Positions 53,131 to 63,144 of a DNA stretch of 64,000 nucleotides are shown piece by piece. The position numbers were made by a program, and so were the translations under genes. The stretch covers positions 372,001-436,000 of the forward strand of contig NZ_SNAA01000001.1 in the NCBI RefSeq assembly GCF_004358695.1, written 5' to 3'. The notes beneath the pieces are model-generated. The model was not told where the DNA came from. It was given only the letters and a program-made list of their open reading frames with translations, and made no database searches. Source of the stretch: Palleronia sediminis (GTDB lineage: Bacteria; Pseudomonadota; Alphaproteobacteria; Rhodobacterales; Rhodobacteraceae). The first letter of the stretch is position 1; each line of letters starts with the position of its first letter.

Positions 53131-54024
53131 ATGGGACAAGCGGGAAAGACATCCGGGGACGCCACCATGACGCGCATCAGTTTCGAGTTCTTTCCGCCCA
53201 AATCGCTCGAGGCGTCCTTCAGGCTGTGGGACACGATCCACAGCCTCGCGCCGCTGGCCCCGGATTTCGTGTCCGTCACCTATGGCGCGGGCGGCACCAC
53301 CCGCAAGCTGACGCACGAGGCCGTCACCACGATCAACAAGGCCACGGGGCTGCGTGTCGCGGCGCACCTGACCTGCGTCGATGCCTCGCGGGCCGAGACG
53401 CTCGAGATCGCCGAAAGCTATTCGCAGGCGGGCATCACCGATCTGGTGGCGCTGCGCGGCGACATGCCGGGCGGCGGGGCGTTCCGCCGCCACGAGGACG
53501 GGTTCGCCAATTCGATCGAGTTGATCGAGGCGCTGGCCGCGACGGGCAAGTTCACCCTGCGCGTGGGCGCCTACCCCGACGGGCATCCCGAAAGCGCGTC
53601 GGCCGAGGCCAATGTCGAATGGCTCAAGCGCAAGATCGACGCGGGCGCGCAATCGGCCATCACGCAGTTCTTTTTCGAGACGGAGAGTTTCCTACGCTTC
53701 CGTGATCGCTGCGTCGCGGCCGGGATCACCGCGCCCATCGTGCCGGGCATCCTGCCCATCGAGAACTGGAAGGGCGTTCGCAAGTTCGCCGAAAGCTGCG
53801 GCACACCGATCCCCGCATGGGTCGAGGACGCCTTTGCCAAGGCCGAGCGCGACGATCGCAGCGACCTGCTGGCCACGTCGCTCTGCACCGAGATGTGCAG
53901 CGACCTTCTGGCCGAGGGCGTCGGGGATCTGCATTTCTATACGCTGAACAAGCCGAACCTGACCCGCGACGTGGTCTTTGCGCTCGGTCTCGCGCCCGAG
54001 CCGGCGTTGCAGCACGTCGCCTGA
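53131..54024 (+). CDS. metF: 5,10-methylenetetrahydrofolate reductase
   Basis: A 297-residue FAD-dependent TIM barrel that makes 5-methyl-THF for methionine synthesis. Motifs: RISFEFFPPKS with the catalytic Glu, FVSVTYGAGG, LVALRGDMPGGG, and AITQFFFETESFLRF. The ATG at 53131 has AGGA close by. A second ATG at 53167 (MTRISFEFFPPKS) has GGGGA 7 bases upstream and matches the usual family start better, so the true protein may be 285 residues. Divergent from metR. Confidence 0.95.
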   Translation: MGQAGKTSGDATMTRISFEFFPPKSLEASFRLWDTIHSLAPLAPDFVSVTYGAGGTTRKLTHEAVTTINKATGLRVAAHLTCVDASRAETLEIAESYSQAGITDLVALRGDMPGGGAFRRHEDGFANSIELIEALAATGKFTLRVGAYPDGHPESASAEANVEWLKRKIDAGAQSAITQFFFETESFLRFRDRCVAAGITAPIVPGILPIENWKGVRKFAESCGTPIPAWVEDAFAKAERDDRSDLLATSLCTEMCSDLLAEGVGDLHFYTLNKPNLTRDVVFALGLAPEPALQHVA

Positions 54025-54045
54025 GGCTTGCACGATTCGAACAAC

Positions 54046-54083
54046 GAACCGCCCCCATAGCCGCTATGGGGGCGGTTCTCTTT
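54046..54083. terminator. Bidirectional terminator between metF and the CoxL-type gene
   Basis: GAACCGCCCCCATAG (54046-54060) pairs perfectly with its complement at 54064-54078 around CCG. The plus side has CUCUUU behind it, the minus side GUUGUUCG. Its position between two convergent genes fits termination of both. Confidence 0.9.
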
Positions 54084-54108
54084 CACGGATGCCGCAATCG
54101 CCCGCGCC

Positions 54109-56418
54109 CTACTCGGCCGCGATCTCTTCGAGCGGGGCGGCGCGGCGGATCGCCTCCCAGACGCGGTGGGGGGTCATCGGCAGGTCCAGATCGCGCACCC
54201 CCAGCGGCCAGAGCGCATCCTCCACCGCGTTGGCGACCGCGGCCAGCGCACCGACCGTCCCCGCTTCGCCGCAGCCCTTCATCCCCATGGCGTTCGCGGT
54301 CGACGGGACCGGCACGTTCTCGAACGATATGCGCGGCATGTCGGCTGCGCGCGGCACCGCGTAATCCATGAAGCTCGCGCTGAGGAGCTGCCCGTCGGCG
54401 TCGTGGACCACCTGCTCGGACAGGGCCTGTCCCAAGCCCTGCACCACCCCGCCATGCACCTGACCTTCGGCCAGCATCGGGTTGATCAGGTTTCCGAAAT
54501 CGTCGATCACGGTATAGCGGTCGATGGCGATCCGGCCGGTCTCGGGGTCGATCTCGACCTCGGCCACATGCGCCCCGTTGGGGAAGGACCGCGCCCGAAG
54601 CGTCGCCTCGCAGCGCCATGTCAGCAGATCCTCGCGCCCCGCGTCGCGCGCGGCCGCCGCGGCCTCGAGCATCGTCGGCGTCTCGTTCGAACCGGGCAGG
54701 CGGAACCGTTCGTCGTCGAACGACACATCGGACGGCGGGACGCCGACACGCTCGGCCAGAAAGGCCCCGAGCCCGGCCACGATCTCGCCCACGGCCTTTA
54801 GCGTCACGTTCGTCTGGACCGTGACCGAACGCGAGCCGCCCGTTCCGCCGCCCGCGGCGATCAGGTCCGAATCGCCCTGCACCACCGCGATGCGTTCGAC
54901 CGGGATGCCGGTCTGGTCCGAAAGGAACCGGGCAAAGACGGTCTCGTGCCCCTGCCCGTTCGACTGGGTGCCGACGCGGATCTCGGCCCCGCCATCCGGG
55001 GTAAAGGCGATCTGCACCCCTTCGTCAGGCGAGCCGAGGATCGACTCGATGTAATAGCAAAGCCCCACGCCCCGCAGGCGCCCCGCCTTGCGCGACGCCG
55101 CGCGACGCGCGGGCAGCCCGGCAAGATCGGCAGCCTCGGCCGCGCGATCCAGCAGGCGGGGGAAATCGCCGACATCGTAGGTCTCGCCCGAGACGGTCGT
55201 ATAGGGGAACCGGTCGGGCGCGATGAAGTTGCGGCGCCGCAGATCCCACGGATCGACGCCGAGCTCGCGCGCGGCGCGGTCCATCGCCCGCTCGAGCGCG
55301 AATATCGCCTCGGGGCGGCCCGCCCCGCGATAGGCGTCGACCTGCGCGGTGTTGGTATAGATCCCGCGGCAGCCCAGATAGGCGGCCTGCACGTCATAGA
55401 CCCCGGTCAGGACGCGGGCGAACAGGTGCGACTGGATCATCTGCCCGAAATTCGAGTTGTAGGCGCCGAGATTCGACAGGTTGTCGACGCGATAGGCGAC
55501 CAGCCGCAGATCGGCATCGAACCCCATCTCGACGGCTGAGACGAGGTCGCGCCCGCCATTGTCGGTCAGCATCGATTCCGAACGGTCGGCGCTCCACCTC
55601 ACCGGGCGGCCGGTCTCGCGCGCGGCAAGGGCGACGGCGAAATACTCGGGGTAGTTCATCCCCTTCATGCCGAAGCCGCCGCCGACATCGGGGGTCGTCA
55701 CGTGAACCGCCTCGGGGGCGAGGTTCAGCCGCGCGATGAGCTCGTCCTTGAGATCCCAGACCCCCTGCCCGCCATAGGTCATGGAGAGGCGCGTGCCGTC
55801 CCATGTGGCGAAACAGTTGCGCGGCTCCATCGTGGCGGCGTGGATGCGGTTGTCGGCAAGCGTGATCGCGACGCGATGCGCGGCGGCGGCAAGCGCGGCC
55901 TCGACCCGGGCCTCGTCGCCCATGGCATAGTCGAGGGCGAGGTTGTCGGGCGCCTCGTCATGCAGCGGCGCACCGCCGGGTGCCAGGTCGATCTTGGCGG
56001 GCAGGTCGTCATACTCGATCTCGACCGCCTCGGCGGCGTCGAGCGCCTGCGCCCGCGTCGCGGCCACCACCATCGCCACCGGCTCGCCCACGAAACGAAC
56101 CCGGCCGCGGGCGAGAAAGGGCCGCTCGGGCGCGGCGCCGGTCCCGCCGCGGCGGTCGGGCGCGCAGGTATAGCCCATGCCGAGATCGGCGCCGAGCGCG
56201 ACGGCCCCCGCCGCGTCGAGCACCATGGCCACGCCCGGCATGGCGCGCGCGGGTTCCAGGTCGATCGAGACGATCCGCGCATGGGCCACCGGCGCGCGGA
56301 CAAAGACCGCGACCAGCGCGCCCTCGGGGGCGATATCGTCGACATAGCGCCCCGCCCCGGTGAGAAAGCGGATATCCTCGCGCCGGGCGACCGACTGGCT
56401 TTTCCCGAATGGCTGCAT
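54109..56418 (-). CDS. Molybdopterin hydroxylase large subunit, form II CoxL-like
   Basis: A 769-residue xanthine-dehydrogenase-family large subunit. It starts VARREDIRFLTGAGRYVDDI, has the Moco-binding VGGGFGMKG block, the AYRGAGR signature of form II CoxL (not the AYxCSFR of true form I CO dehydrogenase) and KGCGEAGT with the catalytic Glu. Such enzymes hydroxylate aromatic or aldehyde substrates; CO oxidation is not expected. The medium (FAD) and small (2Fe-2S) subunits that normally flank it are absent, so partners must be elsewhere or the subunit works in an unusual complex. Cytoplasmic. Confidence 0.93.
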   Translation of the reverse strand: MQPFGKSQSVARREDIRFLTGAGRYVDDIAPEGALVAVFVRAPVAHARIVSIDLEPARAMPGVAMVLDAAGAVALGADLGMGYTCAPDRRGGTGAAPERPFLARGRVRFVGEPVAMVVAATRAQALDAAEAVEIEYDDLPAKIDLAPGGAPLHDEAPDNLALDYAMGDEARVEAALAAAAHRVAITLADNRIHAATMEPRNCFATWDGTRLSMTYGGQGVWDLKDELIARLNLAPEAVHVTTPDVGGGFGMKGMNYPEYFAVALAARETGRPVRWSADRSESMLTDNGGRDLVSAVEMGFDADLRLVAYRVDNLSNLGAYNSNFGQMIQSHLFARVLTGVYDVQAAYLGCRGIYTNTAQVDAYRGAGRPEAIFALERAMDRAARELGVDPWDLRRRNFIAPDRFPYTTVSGETYDVGDFPRLLDRAAEAADLAGLPARRAASRKAGRLRGVGLCYYIESILGSPDEGVQIAFTPDGGAEIRVGTQSNGQGHETVFARFLSDQTGIPVERIAVVQGDSDLIAAGGGTGGSRSVTVQTNVTLKAVGEIVAGLGAFLAERVGVPPSDVSFDDERFRLPGSNETPTMLEAAAAARDAGREDLLTWRCEATLRARSFPNGAHVAEVEIDPETGRIAIDRYTVIDDFGNLINPMLAEGQVHGGVVQGLGQALSEQVVHDADGQLLSASFMDYAVPRAADMPRISFENVPVPSTANAMGMKGCGEAGTVGALAAVANAVEDALWPLGVRDLDLPMTPHRVWEAIRRAAPLEEIAAE

Positions 56419-56571
56419 CGTCGCGACCCCTCCCGTGATGTCCCCCCGACGATCTAGGCGGTTCGCGCGCCGGGGGAAAGCCGTGCCGCCGCCCGCGACC
56501 TTTCCCTTTCAGCAGCGATTGGCTATCCCGACGCTCGACAGCCACGAGATCATCGAAAAAGGGCGCCGCGC

Positions 56572-59500
56572 ATGGCCTTGGACAAGAACTTCGACGCGAG
56601 CGCGGCCGAGCCGCGCATCTACGACGCCTGGGACGCGGCGAACGCCTTTGCCGCCGGGGCGAACGCGCGGCCGGGCGCGCCCGCCTTTTCGGTGATGATC
56701 CCGCCGCCCAACGTCACCGGCGCGCTGCATATGGGGCATGCCTTCAACAACACGTTGCAGGACATCCTCGTGCGGTGGCACCGGATGCGCGGGCATGACA
56801 CGCTATGGCAGCCCGGCACCGATCACGCGGGCATCGCCACGCAGATGGTCGTCGAGCGCGAGCTGGCCAAGACGAACCGCCGCCGCACCGACATGACCCG
56901 CGACGAGTTCACCGCGCTGGTCTGGGAGCAGAAGCGCCGGTCGCGCGGCAACATCAAGGAACAGCTCAAGCGGCTGGGCGCGTCCTGCGACTGGTCGCGC
57001 GAGGCGTTCACCATGTCGGGCGCCCCCGGCGCCCCCGAGGGCGAAGAGGGCAATTTCCACGATGCGGTGATCCGCGCCTTTGTCGATCTCTACGACAAGG
57101 GGCTCATCTATCGCGGCAAGCGGCTGGTGAACTGGGATCCGCATTTCGAGACGGCGATCAGCGATCTCGAGGTCGAAAACATCGACCGGCCCGGCCATAT
57201 GTGGCATTTCAAATACCCGCTCGCAGGAGGCGAGACCTATACCTATGTCGAGCGCGACGAGGATGGCGCGGTGCTGTTCGAGGAACAGCGCGACTATATC
57301 TCGATCGCGACCACCCGGCCCGAAACCATGCTGGGCGACGGGGCCGTCGCAGTTCACCCATCGGATGAACGTTACGCCCCAATCGTTGGGAAACTCTGCG
57401 AAATCCCGGTTGGCCCGAAAGAGCAGCGGCGCCTGATCCCGATCATAACCGACCCCTATCCCGACCCCGATTTCGGCTCGGGCGCGGTCAAGATCACGGG
57501 TGCGCACGATTTCAACGATTACGGTGTCGCGACCCGCAACGGCATTCCGCTTTACGTACTGATGGACACCAGGGGGCGGATGCGCGCGGACGGGCTGGAC
57601 TATCCCGAGGCCGCCGCCCGCGCCGGCCGGATCGCCCGCGGCGAAGAGGACGCCCCGAGCGACGCGACCGAGATCAACCTCGTGCCCGAAGAGTATCGCG
57701 GCCTCGACCGGTTCGAGGCGCGTGCTCGGGTCGTGGCCGATATCACCGCCGAAGGGCTGGCGGTCATGGTGCCCGCCACCGATCCGCGGCTGGGCGCGCA
57801 GGCGGCCGCGCCCGCGGCCCCCGAGGAGGGCGGCGAGACCCGGCTGGACCAGCTCGTGCCACTGGTCGAGGAAAAGACGATCACCCAGCCCTTCGGCGAC
57901 CGCTCCAAGGTGGTGATCGAGCCGATGCTGACCGATCAGTGGTTCGTCGACGCCGCGCGCATCGTCGGCCCGGCGATCGACGCGGTGCGGCAGGGCGAGG
58001 TGCGCATCCTGCCCGAGCGCGACGCCAAGACCTATTTCCACTGGCTCGAGAATATCGAGCCGTGGTGCATCTCGCGCCAGCTCTGGTGGGGGCACCGGGT
58101 GCCGGTGTGGTACGGGCTCGACCTGCACTCCGAAAGCTTTCGCGACGACGAGGGCGACGATGCGCTGGACGAGGTCGAGCTGATCTCGCTGCTGACGAAG
58201 GACCGGCTGGTTCATTCCGGCCAGCGCCGGCAATGCGCGGCCCGGTTCGAGGGAGTCATCGAGGGGTTCCGCGACGATATCGCCGCCCTTCCCCATCCGC
58301 TCAACGCCGCGCGCATCGTCGAGGTCGAGGATCGCGCGGCTGCCATACATACCTTTGCCGCGTCGCTGGCCGAGTACAACGTCACGCAGGATGCCGGGCG
58401 GCTGGTCTATCCCGTCTGGCAGGATCCCGACGTGCTGGATACGTGGTTCTCGTCGGGGCTGTGGCCCGTCGGCACACTCGGCTGGCCCGAGCAGACCCCC
58501 GAGCTCGAGCGGTATTTCCCCACTTCGGTCCTTGTGACGGGGTTCGACATCATCTTTTTCTGGGTCGCCCGGATGATGATGATGCAATACGCCATGGTCG
58601 GGCAACGCCCCTTCGACACGGTCTATGTCCACGCGCTCGTGCGGGACGAAAAGGGCCGCAAGATGTCGAAATCGCTGGGGAATGTCATCGACCCCCTGTC
58701 GCTCTGCGACGAATACGGGGCGGATGCGGTGCGCTTCACGCTGGCCTCGATGGCGGCCATGGGGCGCGACCTCAAGCTGTCCAAGGACCGCGTGGCGGGC
58801 TATCGCAATTTCGGCACCAAGCTCTGGAACGCGTTCCGCTTTGCCGAGATGAACGGCGTGGGCGCCAGCGGCCCCGCGCGCCCGACCCCGCGCGAGACCG
58901 CGAATGCCTGGATCCTGGGCGAGCTGGGGCGCATCCGCGAAGAGGTCGACACCGCCCTGGCCGAGTTCCGGTTCAACGATGCGGCGAACGGGCTTTACGC
59001 CTTTGTCTGGGGCCGTGTCTGCGACTGGTATGTCGAGGTCGCCAAGCCGCTTTTCGCCTCGGAGGACGCGGCGGTGGTCGCCGAGACGCGCGAAACGATG
59101 GCGTTCGTGCTGGATAACTGCCTGATCCTTCTGCACCCTTTCATGCCCTTCATCACCGAAGAGCTCTGGGGCCAGCAGCCGCGCGACGGGATGCTCGTCC
59201 ACGCCGACTGGCCCGATTTCGGCGCCGATCTGGTCGACCCCGCGGCCGAGGCCGAGATGGGGTGGGTGATCGATCTGATCGAACAGATCCGGTCGGTGCG
59301 CGGCGAGATGAACGTGCCGGCAGGGCTCAAGGTCGAACTGGTCACGACCGAGCTCGATACGGATGGGCGCGCCGCGTGGGAGCGTAATGCCGAGTTGATC
59401 CGCCGCCTCGCGCGGGTCGAGCGGCTGACCGAGGCCGAGGCGGCGCCGAAAGGGTCGGTCACGATCCCCGTGCGCGGCGGCAGCTTTGCCCTGCCCCTGG

Positions 59501-59721
59501 CCGAGATCATCGACGTCGCCGCCGAGCGCGCGCGGCTCGACAAGACGGTGGGCAAGCTCGACAAGGACCTGCGCGGCCTGACGGGGCGGCTCGGCAATGA
59601 CCGCTTTCTCGCCAGCGCCCCCGATGACGTGATCGAGGAGACCCGCGCGCTCGTCGCCGAGAAGGAGGCGCAGCGCGACCGGCTCCGCTCGGCGCAGGAG
59701 CGTCTGGCCGAGCTCGGCTGA
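56572..59721 (+). CDS. valS: Valine-tRNA ligase
   Basis: A 1049-residue class I synthetase. Signature HMGH at residues 53-56 ([11 protein letters not shown]), editing domain ([14 protein letters not shown]), KMSKS at about residue 697 ([10 protein letters not shown]), anticodon-binding helices, and a C-terminal coiled coil ([18 protein letters not shown] to ERLAELG). About 100 residues separate HRVPVWYG from [12 protein letters not shown], longer than in the E. coli enzyme, which accounts for much of the extra length. A 70-base stretch near 57351-57420 has codon use unlike the rest. Divergent from the CoxL-type gene. Confidence 0.97.
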   Translation: MALDKNFDASAAEPRIYDAWDAANAFAAGANARPGAPAFSVMIPPPNVTGALHMGHAFNNTLQDILVRWHRMRGHDTLWQPGTDHAGIATQMVVERELAKTNRRRTDMTRDEFTALVWEQKRRSRGNIKEQLKRLGASCDWSREAFTMSGAPGAPEGEEGNFHDAVIRAFVDLYDKGLIYRGKRLVNWDPHFETAISDLEVENIDRPGHMWHFKYPLAGGETYTYVERDEDGAVLFEEQRDYISIATTRPETMLGDGAVAVHPSDERYAPIVGKLCEIPVGPKEQRRLIPIITDPYPDPDFGSGAVKITGAHDFNDYGVATRNGIPLYVLMDTRGRMRADGLDYPEAAARAGRIARGEEDAPSDATEINLVPEEYRGLDRFEARARVVADITAEGLAVMVPATDPRLGAQAAAPAAPEEGGETRLDQLVPLVEEKTITQPFGDRSKVVIEPMLTDQWFVDAARIVGPAIDAVRQGEVRILPERDAKTYFHWLENIEPWCISRQLWWGHRVPVWYGLDLHSESFRDDEGDDALDEVELISLLTKDRLVHSGQRRQCAARFEGVIEGFRDDIAALPHPLNAARIVEVEDRAAAIHTFAASLAEYNVTQDAGRLVYPVWQDPDVLDTWFSSGLWPVGTLGWPEQTPELERYFPTSVLVTGFDIIFFWVARMMMMQYAMVGQRPFDTVYVHALVRDEKGRKMSKSLGNVIDPLSLCDEYGADAVRFTLASMAAMGRDLKLSKDRVAGYRNFGTKLWNAFRFAEMNGVGASGPARPTPRETANAWILGELGRIREEVDTALAEFRFNDAANGLYAFVWGRVCDWYVEVAKPLFASEDAAVVAETRETMAFVLDNCLILLHPFMPFITEELWGQQPRDGMLVHADWPDFGADLVDPAAEAEMGWVIDLIEQIRSVRGEMNVPAGLKVELVTTELDTDGRAAWERNAELIRRLARVERLTEAEAAPKGSVTIPVRGGSFALPLAEIIDVAAERARLDKTVGKLDKDLRGLTGRLGNDRFLASAPDDVIEETRALVAEKEAQRDRLRSAQERLAELG

Positions 59722-59902
59722 CCGAGGCGCGCCACGGGCGGTCGGCGGCATCGCTGCCGGCCGTGGGGCCCGTCTGCCGAGGCGGGGCGAGCACAGGATC
59801 GGCCCGACCTGCGGCACGTCGTCCGCCCCGGCGAAACCTGCGCGGGGCTTGCCCGTTGCCCTGCTGGATGCGACCAATGCCAGACAGGACTGAGGTGCCG
59901 CG

Positions 59903-60079
59903 ATGGAACGACAGCCCGCCCCGGATTTCACGAATGCCTTTCTCGCGACGCTTGCGCCGCTGCTGTTCATCGCGCTGCTGATCGTCTGGGCGATGCTGGG
60001 GTTGCTGGCGACGCTGGGCGTGACCTATGCCGCCGATCGCGGCATCAGCCGGATCGGCGCGCGGCGCAACGCTTCCTAG
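59903..60079 (+). CDS. Small single-pass membrane protein (58 aa)
   Basis: A 58-residue frame starting ATG at 59903 with GAGGTG 7 bases upstream. It reads MERQPAPDFTNAFLA, then one hydrophobic helix (about residues 16-43), then a basic tail ending RIGARRNAS. The composition (one clean membrane segment, positive-inside tail) is protein-like. It overlaps the convergent aminotransferase stop by 4 bases. No family recognised. The 181 bases between valS and this gene show no other gene. Confidence 0.6.
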   Translation: MERQPAPDFTNAFLATLAPLLFIALLIVWAMLGLLATLGVTYAADRGISRIGARRNAS

Positions 60080-61272
60080 CGGCCTGCACAGACCCGCGCG
60101 GCGGCCTCGACGCCGCCGGACCCGTGCGGAATATCGAGCGCGATCAGCCCCGCCTCGATCACGCCGACGACGCCGAGCAGCATGTGGGCATTCACGTGCC
60201 CCATATGACCCACGCGGAACATCTCGCCCGTGCCGGGGCCAGTGGCCGCGCCGGTGCCGAGCCCGATCCCCAGCGTCACGCCCGCCTCGGCCGCGCACCA
60301 TGCCCGCAGCCGGTCGGCCGGCCCGCCGGGCAGCGAGATCGCGGTGACGGCATGGCTGCGGATCGCCGGATCGGCCGCGTTGAGCGCAAGCGCCCCGCCC
60401 CGGCCCCAGGCATCGCAGGCCGCCCAGAGCGCGCGTGCCAGCGTCGCGTGACGGTCGAGCACCGCCTGCCGCCCCTCCTCGGCGATCATGTCGAGCGCCT
60501 CGCGCAGGGCAAAGAGGTGGTGCGTGGGCGCAGTGCCGAAGAAATAGCGGTAGAACATTTCGGGCGCGGCACGGGGGCGCCAGTCCCAATAGGGGCTGAC
60601 CCGGTCGAGCCGGTCGCGCGCCGCCGCGGCCCGCGCGTTGAAGAACGCGAATCCCAGCCCCGGCGGCGTCATCAGCCCCTTCTGGCTGGCGGTAATCATC
60701 ACGTCGACGCCCCAATCGTCCATCTCGAACGGGTCGCAGCCGAAACTCGCGATGCAATCGGCCATCAGCAGCGCCGGATGGCCGAGATCGTCGAGCACGC
60801 GGCGCAGGGCAGCGATATCGCTGCGGATGCCGGTCGAGGTGTCGGTGAGCACCGCCAGCACGGCCCGGAACCCGTACGCGGTATCCGCGCGCAGCGCCTC
60901 GGCCACGCGGTCGGGGTCGACGGCGGCGGTCGTCGGAAATTCGAGGATCTCGACCTCGGCGCCGAGATCGCGCGCAAGCTCGGCCCAGCCATGGCCGAAC
61001 CGTCCCGCCACGGGCACCAGCACCCGGTCGCCGGGGCGGATGGTGTTGGCCAGCGCGGCCTCCCACATGCCGTGCCCGTTCGAGATGTAGATCGCGCAAT
61101 CGCCCGCCGTTCCGGCCAGCGCCTTGAGATCGCGCAGCGCGGTGCCGGTGATCTCGACCAACTCGCCCTCGTAGATGTTGGGCGCGGCCCGGTGCATCGC
61201 CCTGAGCACGCGATCGGGGATGACCGAGGGGCCGGGGATGGCGAGATATTCGCGACCGTGTGCGAGGCTCAT
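60076..61272 (-). CDS. Class V aminotransferase (serine/alanine-glyoxylate type)
   Basis: A 398-residue PLP enzyme. N-terminus YLAIPGPSVIPDRVLRAM is typical of serine-glyoxylate/alanine-glyoxylate aminotransferases. The PLP lysine is in ITASQKGLMTPPGLGF, the cofactor Asp in LLMADCIASFG, and the C-terminal RVGHMGHVNAHMLLG block is present. It moves amino groups from Ser or Ala to glyoxylate, as used in photorespiration-like or serine-cycle metabolism; the amino donor is not settled. Single gene, divergent from the ABC exporter. Confidence 0.92.
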   Translation of the reverse strand: MSLAHGREYLAIPGPSVIPDRVLRAMHRAAPNIYEGELVEITGTALRDLKALAGTAGDCAIYISNGHGMWEAALANTIRPGDRVLVPVAGRFGHGWAELARDLGAEVEILEFPTTAAVDPDRVAEALRADTAYGFRAVLAVLTDTSTGIRSDIAALRRVLDDLGHPALLMADCIASFGCDPFEMDDWGVDVMITASQKGLMTPPGLGFAFFNARAAAARDRLDRVSPYWDWRPRAAPEMFYRYFFGTAPTHHLFALREALDMIAEEGRQAVLDRHATLARALWAACDAWGRGGALALNAADPAIRSHAVTAISLPGGPADRLRAWCAAEAGVTLGIGLGTGAATGPGTGEMFRVGHMGHVNAHMLLGVVGVIEAGLIALDIPHGSGGVEAAARVCAGR

Positions 61273-61374
61273 GGCGGGCTCCTTGTTGCAGCCCGAGGGC
61301 TAGGACCGCGCCGCGCGCCCGTCAATCGGCCCCGCGCTTTCCCTTGACCGCGATCCGCGCTAGGGCCACGGGCC

Positions 61375-63144
61375 ATGGCGAGCCCTCCTGTCCTTTCCGA
61401 AACCGCCCGCGCCCTTCTGGGCCGGCTCTGGCGCGACTACGTGCGCCGCCACCGGGTCGCGCTGGCCGTGGCGGGCGTGCTGATGCTGATCGAGGGCAGC
61501 ACGCTGGGGCTGCTGAGCTGGATGCTCCAGCCGATGTTCGACCGCGTTTTCGTCGAGGGCGACGGCAGCGCGGTCTGGTGGGTGGGCGGCGGCATCCTGG
61601 GGCTGTTCGTGATCCGCGCCGTGACCGGCGTCGCGCAGCGCATCATCCTGACGCGCGTGGCGCAACTGACCTCGACCCGGATGCAGACCGACATGCTGGG
61701 GCACCTGATGACGCTCGATCCGGGCTATTTCCAGGCGAACGCCCCCGGCGTACTGATCGAAAAGGTCCAGGGCGACACGATGGCGGTGCAGAATGTCTGG
61801 CAGCTTCTGATCCAGGGGCTCGGCCGCGATGTCGTGGCGCTGGTGTCGCTTTCGGTCGTGGCACTCACCATCGACGCGGGATGGACGCTGGCCGCGGTGA
61901 TCGCGGTGCCGCTGCTGATCCTGCCCTCGGTCGTGCTTCAGAAATACGTCCGCAAGAAATCACGCTCGATGCGGCGTACCTCGATGCTGCGGGCGACGCG
62001 GCTCGACGAGATCTTTCACGGCATCGCCGCGGTCAAGCTGAACGGGATGGAGGATTACCAGCTCGGCCGGTTCCGCGGCGTGGTCGACCGGATCGTGCAC
62101 GAGCAGATCCGCACCCAGGCGGGCAAGGCGACGCTGCCGGGGCTGATCGACATCGTCACGGGCCTCGGGTTTTGCGGCGTGCTGGTGCTGGGCGGGCAGG
62201 ACATCCTGTCGGGCGACAAGACGGTGGGCGAGTTCATGTCGTTCTTCACCGCCATGGCGCTTGCGTTCCAGCCGCTGCGGCGGCTGGGCGGCACGGCGGG
62301 GGTGTTGCAGGTGGCGGCGGCCTCGCTCGAGAATGTCTATGACGTGTTCGACACCCGCCCCGCCATCGCCGCGCCAGACGGCGCGCCCGCCCTGGCGCTG
62401 GACGGCCCGCCCGAGATCGTGCTGTCGGACCTGTACCTCGCCTATGACGGGCGCGCGGTGCTCGACGGGCTGAACCTGACCGCGCGGGCGGGCCAGACCA
62501 CCGCGCTGGTGGGGCCGTCGGGCGCGGGCAAGACGACGGTGTTCGCAGTGCTCACCCGGCTGGCCGAGCCCCTGGCGGGCCGGGTCGAGATCGGCGGGCA
62601 GGACGCGCATGGGGTGACGCTGGCCTCGCTCAGGGCCGCGTTCTCGGTCGTGAGCCAGGATGCGCTGCTCTTTGACGAAACCATCCGCGAGAACATCCTG
62701 CTGGGCCGTACCGACATCCCCGAGGATCGCCTGCGCGCGGCCATCGTCGCGGCACGGGTGGCCGATTTCACCGATACGCTGCCCAACGGCCTCGACACGC
62801 TGGCCGGGCCGCGCGGGTCGAACCTGTCTGGCGGGCAGCGCCAGCGCGTGGCCATCGCCCGCGCGATCCTGCGCGACACGCCGATCCTGCTGCTGGACGA
62901 GGCGACCTCGGCGCTCGATGCGCAATCGGAAAAGCTGGTGCAGGAGGCGCTGGCCGAGCTGTCGCGCGGCCGCACGACGCTGGTCATAGCGCATCGCCTG
63001 TCGACGGTGCGCGACGCCGATCATATCGCCGTGCTCGACGCCGGCCGGGTGGTGCAGGAGGGCACGCATGACGCGCTTCTTGAAAGCGGCGGGATCTATG
63101 CCGACCTCTATCGCCTGCAGATCGACCAAGCCCGGAGCGCCTGA
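61375..63144 (+). CDS. ABC exporter, fused permease/ATPase (MsbA-like)
   Basis: A 589-residue half-transporter. Residues 1 to about 320 carry six membrane helices; the ATPase follows with Walker A GPSGAGKTT, Q-loop, signature LSGGQRQRVAIARAIL, Walker B ILLLDEATSALD and H-loop VIAHRLSTV. The layout matches MsbA and related lipid or drug exporters of the inner membrane. The substrate is not known; lipid A flipping is possible. ygfZ starts directly after the stop codon, so the two are co-transcribed. Confidence 0.93.
   Translation: MASPPVLSETARALLGRLWRDYVRRHRVALAVAGVLMLIEGSTLGLLSWMLQPMFDRVFVEGDGSAVWWVGGGILGLFVIRAVTGVAQRIILTRVAQLTSTRMQTDMLGHLMTLDPGYFQANAPGVLIEKVQGDTMAVQNVWQLLIQGLGRDVVALVSLSVVALTIDAGWTLAAVIAVPLLILPSVVLQKYVRKKSRSMRRTSMLRATRLDEIFHGIAAVKLNGMEDYQLGRFRGVVDRIVHEQIRTQAGKATLPGLIDIVTGLGFCGVLVLGGQDILSGDKTVGEFMSFFTAMALAFQPLRRLGGTAGVLQVAAASLENVYDVFDTRPAIAAPDGAPALALDGPPEIVLSDLYLAYDGRAVLDGLNLTARAGQTTALVGPSGAGKTTVFAVLTRLAEPLAGRVEIGGQDAHGVTLASLRAAFSVVSQDALLFDETIRENILLGRTDIPEDRLRAAIVAARVADFTDTLPNGLDTLAGPRGSNLSGGQRQRVAIARAILRDTPILLLDEATSALDAQSEKLVQEALAELSRGRTTLVIAHRLSTVRDADHIAVLDAGRVVQEGTHDALLESGGIYADLYRLQIDQARSA

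Noticed and set aside
54109-56418. Reading the CoxL-type gene as aerobic CO dehydrogenase
   Set aside because: The signature is AYRGAGR (form II), not the AYxCSFR of true CO dehydrogenase, and coxM/coxS are absent.
59507-61099. Long minus-strand frame covering the end of valS and the 58-aa gene
   Set aside because: It is the shadow of the class V aminotransferase frame extended by chance; the composition is not protein-like.
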